DNA of 64,000 nt from Marinobacterium halophilum (GCF_003014615.1 NZ_PYGI01000004.1:108643-172642), one strand, 5' to 3'. Shown: positions 44,429-55,170, counted from the stretch's first letter. Notes: a model not told the origin generated them from the sequence alone. Numbers and translations: made by a program.

Positions 44429-47035
44429 TCAGCCGGTATTGCGCATACCGGCCGAGATCCCGGCCATGGTCACCATCAGTGCCTGCTCCAAACGCTGGTC
44501 CGGCTGGTTGCGGTCACGGAACAGCAGTTCGGCCTGCAACACATGCAGCGGGTCGATGTAGGGATTACGCACCTCAATCGATTGGCGAATCACGCCGTTG
44601 CCCGCCAACAGGCGTGATTCCTGCTTGATCGCTTTGACCTGCTCGACCGCTTGCTGCAGGCGACTGCGCAGGCTCGACCCGAGTACGCGCAGTTCGGCCG
44701 ATACCAAACGGCGCTCATAATAAGAGCAGATATTCACATCGCTCTTGGCCAGCACCATCTCCAGCATGTCGATCCAGGACTGAAAGAACGGCCAGTCACG
44801 GTACATTTCATGCAGCAGTGTCAGCTGTTCATCTTCCACCGCCATTTTCAGTGCGGCACCGGAGCCAAGCCAGGCGGGCAGCATCAGCCGCGTCTGTGTC
44901 CAGGCAAAAATCCAGGGAATGGCCCTGAGACTTTCGACGCCGCCATCCGCCTTGCGCTTGGCCGGCCGAGAGCCCAGCGGCAATTTGGCCAACTCCTGTT
45001 CCGGCGTCAACGCCCTGAAATAGGGCACGAACTGTGGCTCTTCACGTACCAGCGAGCGGTAAATTTTCATGCCACAGTGGGCCATGCTATCCATCAATTC
45101 ACGCCAGGCCGCGTCGGGCTCCGGCCCCGGGGTCAGCGTCGCCTTGAGCACAGCGGTGGTGTACAGGGTCAAGTTGCGCACGGCAATTTCGGGAATGCCG
45201 AACTTGAAACGGATCATCTCGCCCTGCTCGGTCACACGCAGGCTACCGCCCACCGACCCCGGAGGTTGGGCCAGAATCGCGGTATGACTGGGACCGCCGC
45301 CACGGCCGACGGTACCGCCACGGCCATGAAACAGGGTCAGGCGCACACCCTCGCGCTCGCACAGTTCGGTTAGTGCCGCCTGCGCCCGATACTGCCCCCA
45401 GGCGGCGGCCAACTGGCCGGCATCCTTGGACGAGTCGGAATAACCGATCATGACTTCCTGATGGCCATCGACATAGGTGCGATACCAGTCAATGGCAAGC
45501 AGCGCACCGATGCAGCCGGGTGCATTATCCAGATCATCCAGCGTCTCGAACAGCGGGACCACCCGCATGTTATGTTCAACCCCAACCTCCTGCAGCAGCA
45601 AGTTGACCGCCAGCACATCAGAGGGCTGGCTGGCCATGGAGATTACATAGGAGCCCAGGCTGTATTCAGGGTTGGCAGCGATCACCCGGCAGGTGTTGAT
45701 CACTTCTGCCACGTTGGCATCTGGCTGCCAGTTGTGCGGCAGCAAGGGACGGCGCGACTGCAGCTCCTGCAACAGAAACGCCTGCTTGCGTTCTTCTTCC
45801 CAGTCGGAATAGTGTCCCAATTGGTAAAAGTCGGTCAATGCATCAAAGACTTCGGCATGTCGATCAGCGTTCTGGCGCACATCCACCCGCACCAGTGTCA
45901 GGCCGAAACAGGCGATCCGACGCAGCAGGTCTTCCAGCGCACCGGACGCGATGCAGCTCATGCCGGACTCTATCAGGGAACGGTGGCACACCTGCAGCGG
46001 CACCAGTATTTCGTCCAGATCGCTGATCCAGCGTTCAGGGTCCGTAGGTGTGCCCTTGAGATAAGCCTCAATGCCATTGCGGGTTTCCAGCAAGCGACTG
46101 CGCAAGCGGCCAAGCAACTCGCGATAGGGCTCCGGGTGACTATCGGTCAGGTGCCGCAACTCTGCATTGGCAGCGTACATCGACAGTTCGCCGCGCAGCT
46201 GGTCCACATCACGGGCATACAGATCAGCAGCCATCCAGCGTGCTAACAACAGGACTTCCGAAGTAACGGCCGCAGTCACATTGGGGTTGCCATCACGGTC
46301 CCCTCCCATCCAGGATGAAAAGTGGATCGGACTGCAGGTCAACGGCAGGCCAACACCGAGTTCAGACTGCATACGCTTGTCCAGCAACCGCAGGTATTGC
46401 GGCAATGCCGTCCACAGGGAGTTTTCGATAACGGCAAAGCCCCATTTGGCTTCTTCGACGGGCGTCGGCCGGTGCTGCCGGATCTCATTGGTGTGCCAGA
46501 TCTGGCTGATCAGCTGGTCCAGCCGCGACTGCACCGGCTCACCACGATCTCGCTGTTTCAGCGTTGCGGCGATGGCATCGTATTTCTGAATCAGGGTGCG
46601 GCGATTGACCTCGGTCGGGTGGGCCGTCAACACCAGGTCAATACTCAGGTTCTGCACACATTCGAGCACCGCTTCGGGACTCAGCCCAGATGCCTTGAGC
46701 TCGGCAAACAGCTGGTCCAGCTGCTCAGCATCTTCATCACCGGCCGTTTGCAGGTGGCGTCGAACCCGGTGGTGCTCTTCGGCGATATTGGCCAGGTTGA
46801 GAAACTGGGTGAAGGCACGGGCGGTCGGCAACACCTCGTTCTCATCGAGGTCGTCCAGTGCCTGACGCAGGGGTTCCTGGCTGGCGTCTTCAGCCAGTCG
46901 TGCCGACTTGGCCAGTTTGCGGATATGTTCAACGCGCGCCAGAAACGGCGAGCCTAAATGGGCTTCCATGGTGCGCCCCAGGCTCTCGCCAAGAATGCGG
47001 ACATCATCACGTAGTGCTTCATGCAGGTCACTCAT
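44429..47035 (-). CDS. ppc: Phosphoenolpyruvate carboxylase
   Basis: An 868-residue anaplerotic enzyme that carboxylates PEP to oxaloacetate. Catalytic motifs visible: LVLTAHPTEVNRRT (His), GGDRDGNPNVTA, and the mobile loop FHGRGGTVGRGGGPSH; the C-terminus ends MAGISAGMRNTG as in the family. Length agrees with bacterial PEPC. GGGGAAGG precedes the ATG. It lies 112 bp after mazG and 224 bp before adk, probably its own unit. Confidence 0.98.
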   Translation of the reverse strand: MSDLHEALRDDVRILGESLGRTMEAHLGSPFLARVEHIRKLAKSARLAEDASQEPLRQALDDLDENEVLPTARAFTQFLNLANIAEEHHRVRRHLQTAGDEDAEQLDQLFAELKASGLSPEAVLECVQNLSIDLVLTAHPTEVNRRTLIQKYDAIAATLKQRDRGEPVQSRLDQLISQIWHTNEIRQHRPTPVEEAKWGFAVIENSLWTALPQYLRLLDKRMQSELGVGLPLTCSPIHFSSWMGGDRDGNPNVTAAVTSEVLLLARWMAADLYARDVDQLRGELSMYAANAELRHLTDSHPEPYRELLGRLRSRLLETRNGIEAYLKGTPTDPERWISDLDEILVPLQVCHRSLIESGMSCIASGALEDLLRRIACFGLTLVRVDVRQNADRHAEVFDALTDFYQLGHYSDWEEERKQAFLLQELQSRRPLLPHNWQPDANVAEVINTCRVIAANPEYSLGSYVISMASQPSDVLAVNLLLQEVGVEHNMRVVPLFETLDDLDNAPGCIGALLAIDWYRTYVDGHQEVMIGYSDSSKDAGQLAAAWGQYRAQAALTELCEREGVRLTLFHGRGGTVGRGGGPSHTAILAQPPGSVGGSLRVTEQGEMIRFKFGIPEIAVRNLTLYTTAVLKATLTPGPEPDAAWRELMDSMAHCGMKIYRSLVREEPQFVPYFRALTPEQELAKLPLGSRPAKRKADGGVESLRAIPWIFAWTQTRLMLPAWLGSGAALKMAVEDEQLTLLHEMYRDWPFFQSWIDMLEMVLAKSDVNICSYYERRLVSAELRVLGSSLRSRLQQAVEQVKAIKQESRLLAGNGVIRQSIEVRNPYIDPLHVLQAELLFRDRNQPDQRLEQALMVTMAGISAGMRNTG

Positions 47036-47147
47036 GCCTTCCCCTCAGTTCAGGTTCCATACCTTCGATGCTAACCGATTAAGCCGGTTGGCCGATAGCG
47101 CCATTGGTATGAATTGAACGCGGCGGAAGGTACACCTTACTCAGGTA

Positions 47148-47954
47148 TCAGAGTCCATGAGCCTTGGCCTCGTCCCACCAGATATCCAGCTGCTCAAGGC
47201 TCAGCTGCTCCCAGTCCTGCTCATTGGCACGAACTTGGGCTTCGACATGGCCGAAACGGCGCTCGAACTTGGCATTGGTATTCCGCAACGCCTGTTCGGG
47301 ATCGATATCGAGATGGCGGGCCAAATTGACCTGCGCGAACAGCAGATCCCCGATCTCTTCTCGGGCGTTGTCGTCATCCCCCTGCGCCAGGGCCTGACGC
47401 AGCTCGCCGATCTCTTCTTCAATCTTGTCCAGCACGCCGCCGACGTCTGGCCAGTCGAAACCGACGCGGGCGGCACGGCGCTGCAACTTGGCTGCCCGGC
47501 TAAGTCCCGGCAGATTGAGCGGCACATCGTCAAGAATACCGCCACGGGCCTTGGCATCGCGTTCCTGCTGTTTGATCGCTTCCCAGTTGCTGTTGACCTG
47601 AGCCACTGCAACAGCATCCCCACCACACCGATCAAGGGTACCTTCGGGGAACACGTGCGGGTGTCGACGGATCAGCTTGGCCACCAGCTGGTCGATGATG
47701 ACATGCAGGTCAAAGCCTTTCTGTTCATCGGCCAGACGGGCGTAAAATACGACCTGGAACAACAGATCTCCGAGTTCGTCACGCAGGTGCTCCCAATCCT
47801 CGCGCTCGATGCAGTCGGCCACTTCATAGGCTTCTTCCAGCGTATGCGGCACGATGCTGGCAAAGGTTTGCTGCAAGTCCCAGGGGCAACCGGTTTCAGG
47901 GTCGCGCAGCGCATCCATCAGCCGGATCAAGTCATCAAGGGTGTAGCGCATCAA
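47148..47954 (-). CDS. mazG: Nucleoside triphosphate pyrophosphohydrolase MazG
   Basis: A 268-residue two-domain MazG. The first domain carries DPETGCPWDLQQTFASIVPHTLEEAYEVADCIE and DELGDLLFQVVFYARLADE with the Mg-binding Glu/Asp residues; the second repeats EEIGELRQALAQGDDDNAREEIGDLLFAQVNLARHL. It hydrolyses NTPs to NMP and pyrophosphate and in E. coli reduces ppGpp-related stress. It overlaps relA by 4 bp, the standard relA-mazG coupling. Confidence 0.96.
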   Translation of the reverse strand: MMRYTLDDLIRLMDALRDPETGCPWDLQQTFASIVPHTLEEAYEVADCIEREDWEHLRDELGDLLFQVVFYARLADEQKGFDLHVIIDQLVAKLIRRHPHVFPEGTLDRCGGDAVAVAQVNSNWEAIKQQERDAKARGGILDDVPLNLPGLSRAAKLQRRAARVGFDWPDVGGVLDKIEEEIGELRQALAQGDDDNAREEIGDLLFAQVNLARHLDIDPEQALRNTNAKFERRFGHVEAQVRANEQDWEQLSLEQLDIWWDEAKAHGL

Positions 47955-50221
47955 CGACCTCCACTGCGTTCACGGTGTACATCCAGCACATTGGGGACCT
48001 GGTTGATCTTATCCATCAGCCGCCCCAGACGCTCCAGCCGCGGGATTTCAACGGTCATGGTCAGCTTGGCCATGTTGTTCTTGCGATCTGTCAGAGTGTT
48101 GGCGGCCAGAATATTCAGCTTTTCGTTGCTCAGCACCAGCATCACATCACGCAGCAGGCCGGTACGGTCAAACGCCTCAATGGTGATATCCACCGGGTAG
48201 GTATGCTCGTGCTCATCGCCCCAGTCAACGCTGATGACGCGATCGGGTTCCTGCTCACGCAGCGTCATCAAATTGAGGCAGTCCTCATGGTGCACGGAAA
48301 TACCACGACCCTGAGTGATATAGCCCATGATCGGGTCACCGGGCACCGGTTTGCAGCAGGTCGCCAGTGATGTCAGCAGGTTGCCGACACCTTCGATATT
48401 GATGCCACTGCCACCCTTGCGTGGTCCCAGCGCTGCACGACTGGTCGGCAGTTCCAGATCCAGCTGGGTCTCGTCATGTTCAGGCTCCAGCTGACGCTGA
48501 GCTTCATGGATAATCTGTGACAGTCGAAGATCACCGGCCCCCAGCGCAGCGCAGAGGTCTTCCGATGTCTTGTAGTTCAGGGCCACGGCAATCTTGTCCA
48601 GACTGATCGCCTGCGGATCCAGTGCCAGACGGCGGAACTCGCGCATGATGATGTCGCGGCCAGCGTCAGCATTCTGCTCCTTGGCCTGCAATTTGAACCA
48701 GTGTGCAACCTTGGCGCGCGCACGCGAAGTGGTAACGAAGCCATAGTTGATATTGAGCCAGTCACGCCGCGGAGACTCTTCCCGCGAGGTCATGATTTCG
48801 ACCTGGTCACCGGTTTTGAGAGGCTTGTTCAGCGGGATGATGCGGCCGTTGACCTTGGCACCGCGGCAACGATGCCCCACTTCGGTATGGACTCGATAGG
48901 CGAAGTCCACGGCGGTAGCCCCCTTGGGAAGGTCGATGACATGCCCTTCCGGAGTGAAGACATAGACCCTGTCCTGCACGACGTCACCGCGCAGCATATC
49001 ACCCAGAGCTTCGGTGTCGCCCAGATCATCATGCCATTCGAGTACCTGACGCAACCAGGCGATTTTCTCTTCATAACCATCGCCACGAGACTGGATGTCC
49101 GTGCCCTTGTACAGATGGTGGGCACATACGCCCAACTCGGCTTCTTCATGCATGGCAAACGTGCGAATCTGCACTTCCAGCACCTTGCCTTCGGGCCCGA
49201 ATACCGCCGTATGCAACGAACGGTAACCATTCGGTTTGGGCGAGGCAATGTAGTCGTCGAATTCGTGCGGAATGTTGCGCCAGAGGCCGTGAACAATGCC
49301 TAATACGGTGTAGCAGTCGCGAATCTCGGGCACCAGAATACGCACGGCACGCACATCGTAAACCTGGCTAAAATCGATATTCTTGCGCTGCATTTTGCGC
49401 CAGATGCTGTAGATATGCTTGGCGCGCCCCATGACATCGCCGTCGATACCCGCATCCGAAATGCGGCTGCGCAGCAGCTCGACAACCTGATTGATGAACA
49501 CTTGCCGATCGAGGCGCTTTTCATCCAGCAGACGGGCGATATGTTTGTAGTCGTTGGGTTTGAGGTAGCGGAAGGAAAGGTCTTCCAGTTCCCACTTGAT
49601 ATGTCCGATGCCCAGCCGGTGTGCCAGCGGTGCATAGATATCGAAGACCTCACGCGCCACCAGATACCGCTTCTTGCGGTCACCGTTTTTGACCCCACGG
49701 ATCGCGCAGGTACGTTCGGCAATCTTGATCAGTGCGACTCGTACATCATCGATCATCGCTACCAGCATCTTACGCACGTTATCAACCTGCGCGGTGCTGG
49801 CACCGAGTACGGCGTCGACGGAGCGGGGATTCTTGCGACTGCCGATGGCGGCCATCTGCAACACGCCATCGATCAGGTCGGCGATATCGTTGCCGAAGCG
49901 TTCGCGTACGGTTGTCAGTGAGAGTTTACGCTCACGCACCGAACGATAGAGGATCGCCGCCACCAGGGTATCCTGATCCTGCTGCAACTCCGCCAGAATT
50001 TGAGCCATTTCCAGGCCGGTCCGAAAGCTGCCGACGGTATTCTGTGCCCAGTCGTCATCGGTCTCGGCAATGGCTGCCCGGGCTTCCTTGGCCAGTACAC
50101 AGGCCTGCCTGATCTGGTTGATATCGCTGACTTCAACCTGCTGCTGCAAACGCAACAACCACAGGTCCAGATCAACAGTGCCATCTTCCCGTATCGGGTG
50201 ATCTTCTCGAACCTTCACCAT
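47951..50221 (-). CDS. relA: (p)ppGpp synthetase RelA
   Basis: A 756-residue monofunctional alarmone synthetase. The N-terminal pseudo-hydrolase region lacks the metal-binding HD motif (LVAAILYRSVRERKLSL and ALIKIAERTCAIRG replace it), as in RelA rather than SpoT. The synthetase domain has DVRAVRILVPEIRDCYTVLG and NIPHEFDDYIASPKPNGYRSLHT with the acidic EFDD typical of RelA. TGS (VYVFTPEGHVIDLPKGATAVDFAYRVHTEVGHRC), a Cys-containing zinc-finger region (LATCCKPVPGDPI) and a C-terminal ACT domain follow. AHHLYKG replaces the commoner AHWKYKE. Overlaps mazG by 4 bp. Confidence 0.97.
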   Translation of the reverse strand: MVKVREDHPIREDGTVDLDLWLLRLQQQVEVSDINQIRQACVLAKEARAAIAETDDDWAQNTVGSFRTGLEMAQILAELQQDQDTLVAAILYRSVRERKLSLTTVRERFGNDIADLIDGVLQMAAIGSRKNPRSVDAVLGASTAQVDNVRKMLVAMIDDVRVALIKIAERTCAIRGVKNGDRKKRYLVAREVFDIYAPLAHRLGIGHIKWELEDLSFRYLKPNDYKHIARLLDEKRLDRQVFINQVVELLRSRISDAGIDGDVMGRAKHIYSIWRKMQRKNIDFSQVYDVRAVRILVPEIRDCYTVLGIVHGLWRNIPHEFDDYIASPKPNGYRSLHTAVFGPEGKVLEVQIRTFAMHEEAELGVCAHHLYKGTDIQSRGDGYEEKIAWLRQVLEWHDDLGDTEALGDMLRGDVVQDRVYVFTPEGHVIDLPKGATAVDFAYRVHTEVGHRCRGAKVNGRIIPLNKPLKTGDQVEIMTSREESPRRDWLNINYGFVTTSRARAKVAHWFKLQAKEQNADAGRDIIMREFRRLALDPQAISLDKIAVALNYKTSEDLCAALGAGDLRLSQIIHEAQRQLEPEHDETQLDLELPTSRAALGPRKGGSGINIEGVGNLLTSLATCCKPVPGDPIMGYITQGRGISVHHEDCLNLMTLREQEPDRVISVDWGDEHEHTYPVDITIEAFDRTGLLRDVMLVLSNEKLNILAANTLTDRKNNMAKLTMTVEIPRLERLGRLMDKINQVPNVLDVHRERSGGR

Positions 50222-50376
50222 GGCCTAAGCCACTCCTGTCTTGCCTCCGGCGACGATGACTGGGTATGTGGAGTCAGCCGGTCTGATGCGGCCCACACAC
50301 TCAGGATGGACCCACATTTTAATCGGTAAGGCCGATCAGTGCGAGTACGTTCCCGGCTACTCCGGGAGAACAGGGG

Positions 50377-51273
50377 TTAGGCGTCGAAAACCCCAGTTGA
50401 CAGGTATCGATCACCACGGTCACAGATGATGCAGACGATGGTGGCATTTTTGACCCGCTGAGCCAGCTGCAAGGCACCCGCCACCGAACCGCCAGACGAT
50501 ACGCCACAGAAAATGCCTTCCTCACGTGCCAGTGCGCGCATGGTGGTCTCGGCTTCCTGCTGACTGATGTCAATGACTTCGTCTACCCGACTGCGCTCGA
50601 AGATTTGCGGCAAGTAAGCTGCCGGCCAGCGGCGAATCCCCGGAATCTGAGAGCCTTCCTGCGGTTGCAGCCCCACAATCTGTACCTCTGGGTTCTGCTC
50701 TTTCAGGTAGCGTGATACTCCCATGATGGTGCCCGTTGTACCCATGGAACTGACGAAATGAGTCACCGTTCCCTGTGTCTGCTGCCATATCTCCGGTCCG
50801 GTACCGGTGTAATGAGCTTCCGGGTTATCCAGATTGGAGAACTGATCCAGTACCTTGCCCTCACCGGCAGCCTGCATCTCCAGCGCCAGGTCTCGTGCAC
50901 GCTCCATGCCCTCGGCCTGAGTGACTTCGATCAGCTCGGCGCCGTAGGCTGTCATCGCCGCCTTGCGTTCGGCACTCATGTTAGCCGGCATGATCAGCTT
51001 CATCTTGTAGCCCTTGATCGCGGCTGCCATTGCCAACGCAATACCGGTGTTGCCAGAAGTGGCTTCGATCAGGCAATCACCGGGCTGTATGTCGCCACGT
51101 GCTTCCGCTAACGTAATCATACCCAGTGCGGGACGGTCCTTGACGGAACCGGCGGGGTTGTTGCCTTCAAGTTTGCACAGCACGATGTTGCCATTGGGAA
51201 CCGGCAGGCGCTGCAGACGAACCAGGGGGGTATGACCGACGTAATCCGCGATCGTGGGGTATTCTAGGGACAT
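50377..51273 (-). CDS. cysM: Cysteine synthase B (O-acetylserine sulfhydrylase)
   Basis: A 298-residue PLP enzyme. YVGHTPLVRLQRLP opens the family; the PLP lysine lies in CKLEGNNPAGSVKDRPAL; EATSGNTGIALAMAAAIKG is the substrate loop, and VSSMGTTGTIMGVSRYLKE and GGSVAGALQLA mark the cofactor phosphate site and C-terminus. The NNPAGSVKDRPA form and short length indicate CysM rather than CysK. The start at 51273 has GGAG just upstream; the frame to 51297 is less likely. Confidence 0.93.
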   Translation of the reverse strand: MSLEYPTIADYVGHTPLVRLQRLPVPNGNIVLCKLEGNNPAGSVKDRPALGMITLAEARGDIQPGDCLIEATSGNTGIALAMAAAIKGYKMKLIMPANMSAERKAAMTAYGAELIEVTQAEGMERARDLALEMQAAGEGKVLDQFSNLDNPEAHYTGTGPEIWQQTQGTVTHFVSSMGTTGTIMGVSRYLKEQNPEVQIVGLQPQEGSQIPGIRRWPAAYLPQIFERSRVDEVIDISQQEAETTMRALAREEGIFCGVSSGGSVAGALQLAQRVKNATIVCIICDRGDRYLSTGVFDA

Positions 51274-51320
51274 GATGACTCCGCACAACTTCAGCAATGG
51301 AGCTATAAGAAAAAGGTTAT

Positions 51321-51348
51321 TTATTCCTGACAGCTATAGTCGGAATAA
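51321..51348. promoter_or_regulatory. Hairpin between acpS and cysM
   Basis: TTATTCC-T-GAC and GTC-GGAATAA form a near-perfect 10-bp AT-rich dyad with a one-base bulge and a 7-nt loop (AGCTATA), in the 102-bp space between the acpS stop and cysM start. Read leftward it is followed, five bases on, by TTTTTC, so it may end the rnc-acpS operon; it also lies in the cysM promoter zone and could be an operator. Confidence 0.4.
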
Positions 51349-51375
51349 TATCAGCCCGACCCGCTGCAAACAATG

Positions 51376-51753
51376 TCAGCACTGCTCGGCAATGACAAAC
51401 GCGGAGATGTAGTCGCGCTCATCGGTATAGCTCAAATGCCAGTGGGTGATCCCACGCACGGCAGCCTGGCGCTGCGCCTCGCCACACACCCTCAGCAAGG
51501 GACGCCCCAGTGGGTCGTGGCCAATTTCGAAGTGTTGCCAACTGATGCCACGACCAATACCGGTACCGAGTGCCTTTACCGCCGCTTCCTTGGCTGCGAA
51601 ACGCTTGGCCAGAAAAATCGCTGGTTGACGGTGCTGCTGAAACAGCACCAACTCTGCCGGTGTCAAAATTCGCTCCGGCAGCCGGGGCGTACGCGCCAGA
51701 GCCGCCCGTATACGGGCGATCTCCAGCAGGTCGGTACCAATACCAACAATCAT
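51376..51753 (-). CDS. acpS: Holo-[acyl-carrier-protein] synthase
   Basis: A 125-residue phosphopantetheinyl transferase that activates acyl carrier protein. The Mg site is visible in [14 protein letters not shown] and [26 protein letters not shown]. Length matches AcpS. It overlaps pdxJ by 4 bp and closes the rnc-era-recO-pdxJ-acpS operon. Confidence 0.96.
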   Translation of the reverse strand: MIVGIGTDLLEIARIRAALARTPRLPERILTPAELVLFQQHRQPAIFLAKRFAAKEAAVKALGTGIGRGISWQHFEIGHDPLGRPLLRVCGEAQRQAAVRGITHWHLSYTDERDYISAFVIAEQC

Positions 51754-52523
51754 GAGCGGATGGCGTCACGACGGGCTTGTACCCGCTGCTGTACCTGCTG
51801 GATCAGGTCGCGCATTTCCTGCACTGCAGGCTTCAGACCCACCATAACCGCACGGGCAATCAGAGCATGACCGATATTCAGTTCGTTCATTTCCGGAATT
51901 TCAGCAATCGGCTCGACATTATGGTAGTGCAGACCATGACCGGCATTGACCACCAGACCCAGCTGCCATGCGTGGCGTGCGGCAATTTTCAGCCTTTCCA
52001 GTTCTTCACTGCGGGCCACCACGGTTTCGGCATCAGCATAGTTGCCCGTGTGTAACTCAACCACCGGCGCACCACAACGAGCCGCCGCATCAAGCTGCTC
52101 AGGCTGTGGATCGATAAACAGGGACACTTCACAGCCCGCATTCGCGAGCCGCACACAGGCCGCACGAATCTGTGCCTCCTGACCCAACACATCCAGACCG
52201 CCTTCGGTAGTCAGCTCTTCACGCTTCTCCGGTACCAGGCAGACATGTGCCGGCCGGATTGTTTCAGCCAGCTGCAGCATCTCTTCCGTGACGGCCATCT
52301 CAAAGTTCATCCGCGTTTGCAAAGTATGCGCCAGCAGCTGGATGTCACGGTCCTGAATGTGTCGACGGTCTTCACGCAAGTGGACGGTGATGCCATCGGC
52401 ACCCGCCTCTTCTGCCAATGCCGCAGCCTGTACCGGATCAGGATAACGGGTGCCACGTGCCTGTCGCAGGGTGGCGATGTGGTCAATATTGACGCCTAAC
52501 AGCAGGCGATCGGGGTCAGTCAT
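51750..52523 (-). CDS. pdxJ: Pyridoxine 5'-phosphate synthase
   Basis: A 257-residue TIM-barrel enzyme condensing 1-deoxyxylulose 5-phosphate with 3-amino-2-oxopropyl phosphate in vitamin B6 synthesis. Motifs: [76 protein letters not shown] and [17 protein letters not shown]. The C-terminal RARRDAIRS extends slightly beyond the barrel. Overlaps recO by 8 bp and acpS by 4 bp. Confidence 0.97.
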   Translation of the reverse strand: MTDPDRLLLGVNIDHIATLRQARGTRYPDPVQAAALAEEAGADGITVHLREDRRHIQDRDIQLLAHTLQTRMNFEMAVTEEMLQLAETIRPAHVCLVPEKREELTTEGGLDVLGQEAQIRAACVRLANAGCEVSLFIDPQPEQLDAAARCGAPVVELHTGNYADAETVVARSEELERLKIAARHAWQLGLVVNAGHGLHYHNVEPIAEIPEMNELNIGHALIARAVMVGLKPAVQEMRDLIQQVQQRVQARRDAIRS

Positions 52524-53208
52524 CCTTCGCTCCTTTGCGTTTCAAAAAAAGTTCACGGCTGCGCAGGGGTTTATCCCCCAATAGAGCCGCCAGGCGCATG
52601 CGCATCAAATGTTTGGCGCTGCGTCTGATCGCCGGATCATCATAACAGTCCTGCTCGATTGCCAGCAGATGCTCACCGCTAAAACCCATGCCTTCCGACT
52701 GGCGCTGCAGCCCATTGTCATGACTCCAGCCATATACGTAAGCAGGCACAACAATAGAGCAGTCAAGGCCAAAGCCCAACAGTTCCAGAAATTGCCGTTC
52801 AAAGGTTCGCAGTGCCCCTTCTATATCACGGGCAAGGGCCAGCTCATTCAAGGCATAGCGGAACAGGACAAACAGTTTGGGGTGAGGATCATGAGGACTG
52901 AGCAGGCGTTGCACAAGCTCATTCAGGTACAGGCCGCAAAGCAGAGAGCGCCCTTGTAACAATGCACCAATTTCGGTGGTTTCAGCGCCGTTAAGGTTTT
53001 TCAATTCACTGCGGCCCTGCCAACCAACCTGCAACAGCTGGAATGGCTGCAGTGTTGCCCGCAGCCGCGATCCAGGCTTACGGGCACCGCGGGCGACCAG
53101 ACTGACTAAACCGTGTTCCAGTGTCAGCAAATCGACCAACAAGCTGGTTTCCCGATACGGCCGCGAATGCAGCACATAGGCTGCGGCCGTATCCACACGC
53201 TGAGCCAT
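52516..53208 (-). CDS. recO: DNA repair protein RecO
   Basis: A 230-residue recombination mediator of the RecFOR pathway, binding single-stranded DNA and RecR. The N-terminal OB fold begins [60 protein letters not shown] and a C-terminal [11 protein letters not shown] region follow. It has few Cys residues and no full zinc finger. The start is the ATG at 53208, in a TGATG junction sharing one base with the era stop; a GTG three bases earlier is not preferred. Confidence 0.94.
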   Translation of the reverse strand: MAQRVDTAAAYVLHSRPYRETSLLVDLLTLEHGLVSLVARGARKPGSRLRATLQPFQLLQVGWQGRSELKNLNGAETTEIGALLQGRSLLCGLYLNELVQRLLSPHDPHPKLFVLFRYALNELALARDIEGALRTFERQFLELLGFGLDCSIVVPAYVYGWSHDNGLQRQSEGMGFSGEHLLAIEQDCYDDPAIRRSAKHLMRMRLAALLGDKPLRSRELFLKRKGAKDD

Positions 53209-54110
53209 CACTCGTGCCGGTAACCCAGACTCTGCAAGGCACGTTCGTTATCGGACCAGCCACGTTTGACCTTGACCCACAGGTTGAGCATCACCTTGGT
53301 GTCGAACATGCGCTCCATATCCAGACGAGCATCACGACCAATGATTTTGATCACGGCACCCGAATCACCAATGACAATCCGTTTCTGGCCATCACGCTCA
53401 ACCAGAATCAGAGCGCTGATATTCAGAATATTGCCATCATGGCTGAACTCTTCAATCTCAACCGTGGTGCCATACGGCACCTCCTCACCCAGGTTACGCA
53501 TCAACTTCTCGCGTACCAGCTCGGCGGCAACAAAGCGTGAGCTGCGATTGGTGATCTGGTCTTCAGGGAACATGTGCATGCCTTGCGGCATCCGACTTTC
53601 CACTTCGCTCTGCAAGCGTTCGACATTGTGTCCCTTTTCCGCAGAGATCGGAATGATGACATCGAAATGACGTTTGCTGGCCAGCAGATCCAGCTGCGGT
53701 AACAGCGCGTCCTTGTCCTTGAGCTGGTCCACCTTGTTGATGGCCAGAATCACCGGACAACGTACGCTCTCAAGCTTATCCAGCACGATCTGGTCTTCGT
53801 CAGTCCAGGCCGTGCGGTCAACGATAAAGATGACCAGGTCAACATGACGCAGAGCCTCTGACGCCGTGCGGTTCATGAACCGGTTCAGTGCCTTGCCCGT
53901 GCTATCCTTGTGCAGTCCTGGCGTATCCACATACACCACCTGCAAATCACCCTCGGTGTGAATCCCGAGAATCTGGTGACGGGTCGTCTGCGGTTTGCGA
54001 GAGGTAATGCTCAGTTTCTGGCCCAGTATGTAATTCAGCAGCGTCGACTTGCCCACATTGGGACGGCCGACAATAGCTACATAGCCACAACGTTGGATGG
54101 TATCACTCAT
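53208..54110 (-). CDS. era: GTPase Era
   Basis: A 300-residue GTPase for 30S ribosome assembly and 16S rRNA maturation. G1 [15 protein letters not shown], switch region [10 protein letters not shown]3 DTPGLH, G4 NKVDQLKD, then the C-terminal KH domain with [19 protein letters not shown] [20 protein letters not shown] and [25 protein letters not shown]. It overlaps rnc by 4 bp. Confidence 0.98.
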   Translation of the reverse strand: MSDTIQRCGYVAIVGRPNVGKSTLLNYILGQKLSITSRKPQTTRHQILGIHTEGDLQVVYVDTPGLHKDSTGKALNRFMNRTASEALRHVDLVIFIVDRTAWTDEDQIVLDKLESVRCPVILAINKVDQLKDKDALLPQLDLLASKRHFDVIIPISAEKGHNVERLQSEVESRMPQGMHMFPEDQITNRSSRFVAAELVREKLMRNLGEEVPYGTTVEIEEFSHDGNILNISALILVERDGQKRIVIGDSGAVIKIIGRDARLDMERMFDTKVMLNLWVKVKRGWSDNERALQSLGYRHE

Positions 54111-54793
54111 GCGCCTGTCTCCTGTCCCAGTGTCTGCAACGCCTTACGAGCGGCTTCCTGCTCCGCTTGTCGGCGACTACTGCCATGCCCTTCGGTTGCC
54201 TGTTCGAGCAAGGCAATCCGACAACGGATGTGGAAGGTCTGATCATGCGGATCACCTTCAACCGAGATCAGCTCATAGCACGGCAGTTCGGCACGACGTG
54301 ACTGCAAGAACTCCTGCAAGCGGGTTTTTGCATCCTTCAGGGAGATGTTCAGATCCAGCTGCTCCACGTGACCGGCAAACCAGTGCAAAATGAACACACG
54401 GGCGGCCTCAATGCCCTGATCCAGATAGACGGCACCGATAATAGCTTCGACGCTGTCGGCCAGGATTGAATCGCGCCGGTAACCGCCGCTTTTCAGTTCT
54501 CCCGACCCCAGTTTCAGGTAATCACCCAGTTGCATGTCACGGGCAATTTTAGCCAGTGTCTCGCCTTTGACCACGCGTGAACGCAGCCGGCTCATCTGGC
54601 CTTCTCGCGCCTCGGGAAAGCGTTTATACAAATCATCGGCAATGACAAAGCTCAAAATGGCATCACCTAGAAACTCCAGCCGTTCATTGTTGCGTTTACC
54701 GCAGCTACGGTGGGTCAGTGCCAGTTCAAACAGCTCTGTATCGGTACAGGGGTTGCCCAGTTTACGGGCGAGTTCAGCAGCAGGTTTAATCAA
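54107..54793 (-). CDS. rnc: Ribonuclease III
   Basis: A 228-residue double-strand-specific RNase for rRNA and mRNA processing. The catalytic motif [21 protein letters not shown] and the second metal site [19 protein letters not shown] are intact, and the C-terminal double-stranded RNA-binding domain ends [21 protein letters not shown]. It overlaps era and the DUF4845 gene by 4 bp each, in a tightly coupled operon. Confidence 0.97.
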   Translation of the reverse strand: MIKPAAELARKLGNPCTDTELFELALTHRSCGKRNNERLEFLGDAILSFVIADDLYKRFPEAREGQMSRLRSRVVKGETLAKIARDMQLGDYLKLGSGELKSGGYRRDSILADSVEAIIGAVYLDQGIEAARVFILHWFAGHVEQLDLNISLKDAKTRLQEFLQSRRAELPCYELISVEGDPHDQTFHIRCRIALLEQATEGHGSSRRQAEQEAARKALQTLGQETGA

Positions 54794-55170
54794 GGTTTTA
54801 TAGCTTCGTAGTGTTCTTCAAACATAACCAGAGCATCGACGTTATAGAACATCGGCACACGGACTTCATAGACCAGATCAAAATACAGCACGCCCTCTTC
54901 AAGACGTACTTTTAACGAATCCTTTTCCGGCAGTTCAACCTGGTTGATATAGAACTTCTTGTCCAAATCCCGACGCAGTTCACGCAGTGACTTGGACAGT
55001 TCATCAGGATCTTCACTGGTGGTTTGCACGATCGAGTTGATCGTGGCGTGGTCCCAGTAAACCGAAAACAGCTTGAAGCCGACGGTGAAGAAAATCCCCG
55101 CCACTATCAGGCTGATCAGAGTGGAGGTAAATGACGCTCCCCGCTGATATTGTGCAATGCCTTTATCCAT
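54790..55170 (-). CDS. DUF4845 small membrane protein
   Basis: A 126-residue protein with one N-terminal membrane helix ([26 protein letters not shown], about residues 14-39) and a compact C-terminal domain ([53 protein letters not shown]). This DUF4845 family is regularly found between lepB and rnc in gammaproteobacteria; its function is unknown. It overlaps rnc by 4 bp and begins 13 bp after lepB. Confidence 0.9.
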   Translation of the reverse strand: MDKGIAQYQRGASFTSTLISLIVAGIFFTVGFKLFSVYWDHATINSIVQTTSEDPDELSKSLRELRRDLDKKFYINQVELPEKDSLKVRLEEGVLYFDLVYEVRVPMFYNVDALVMFEEHYEAIKP

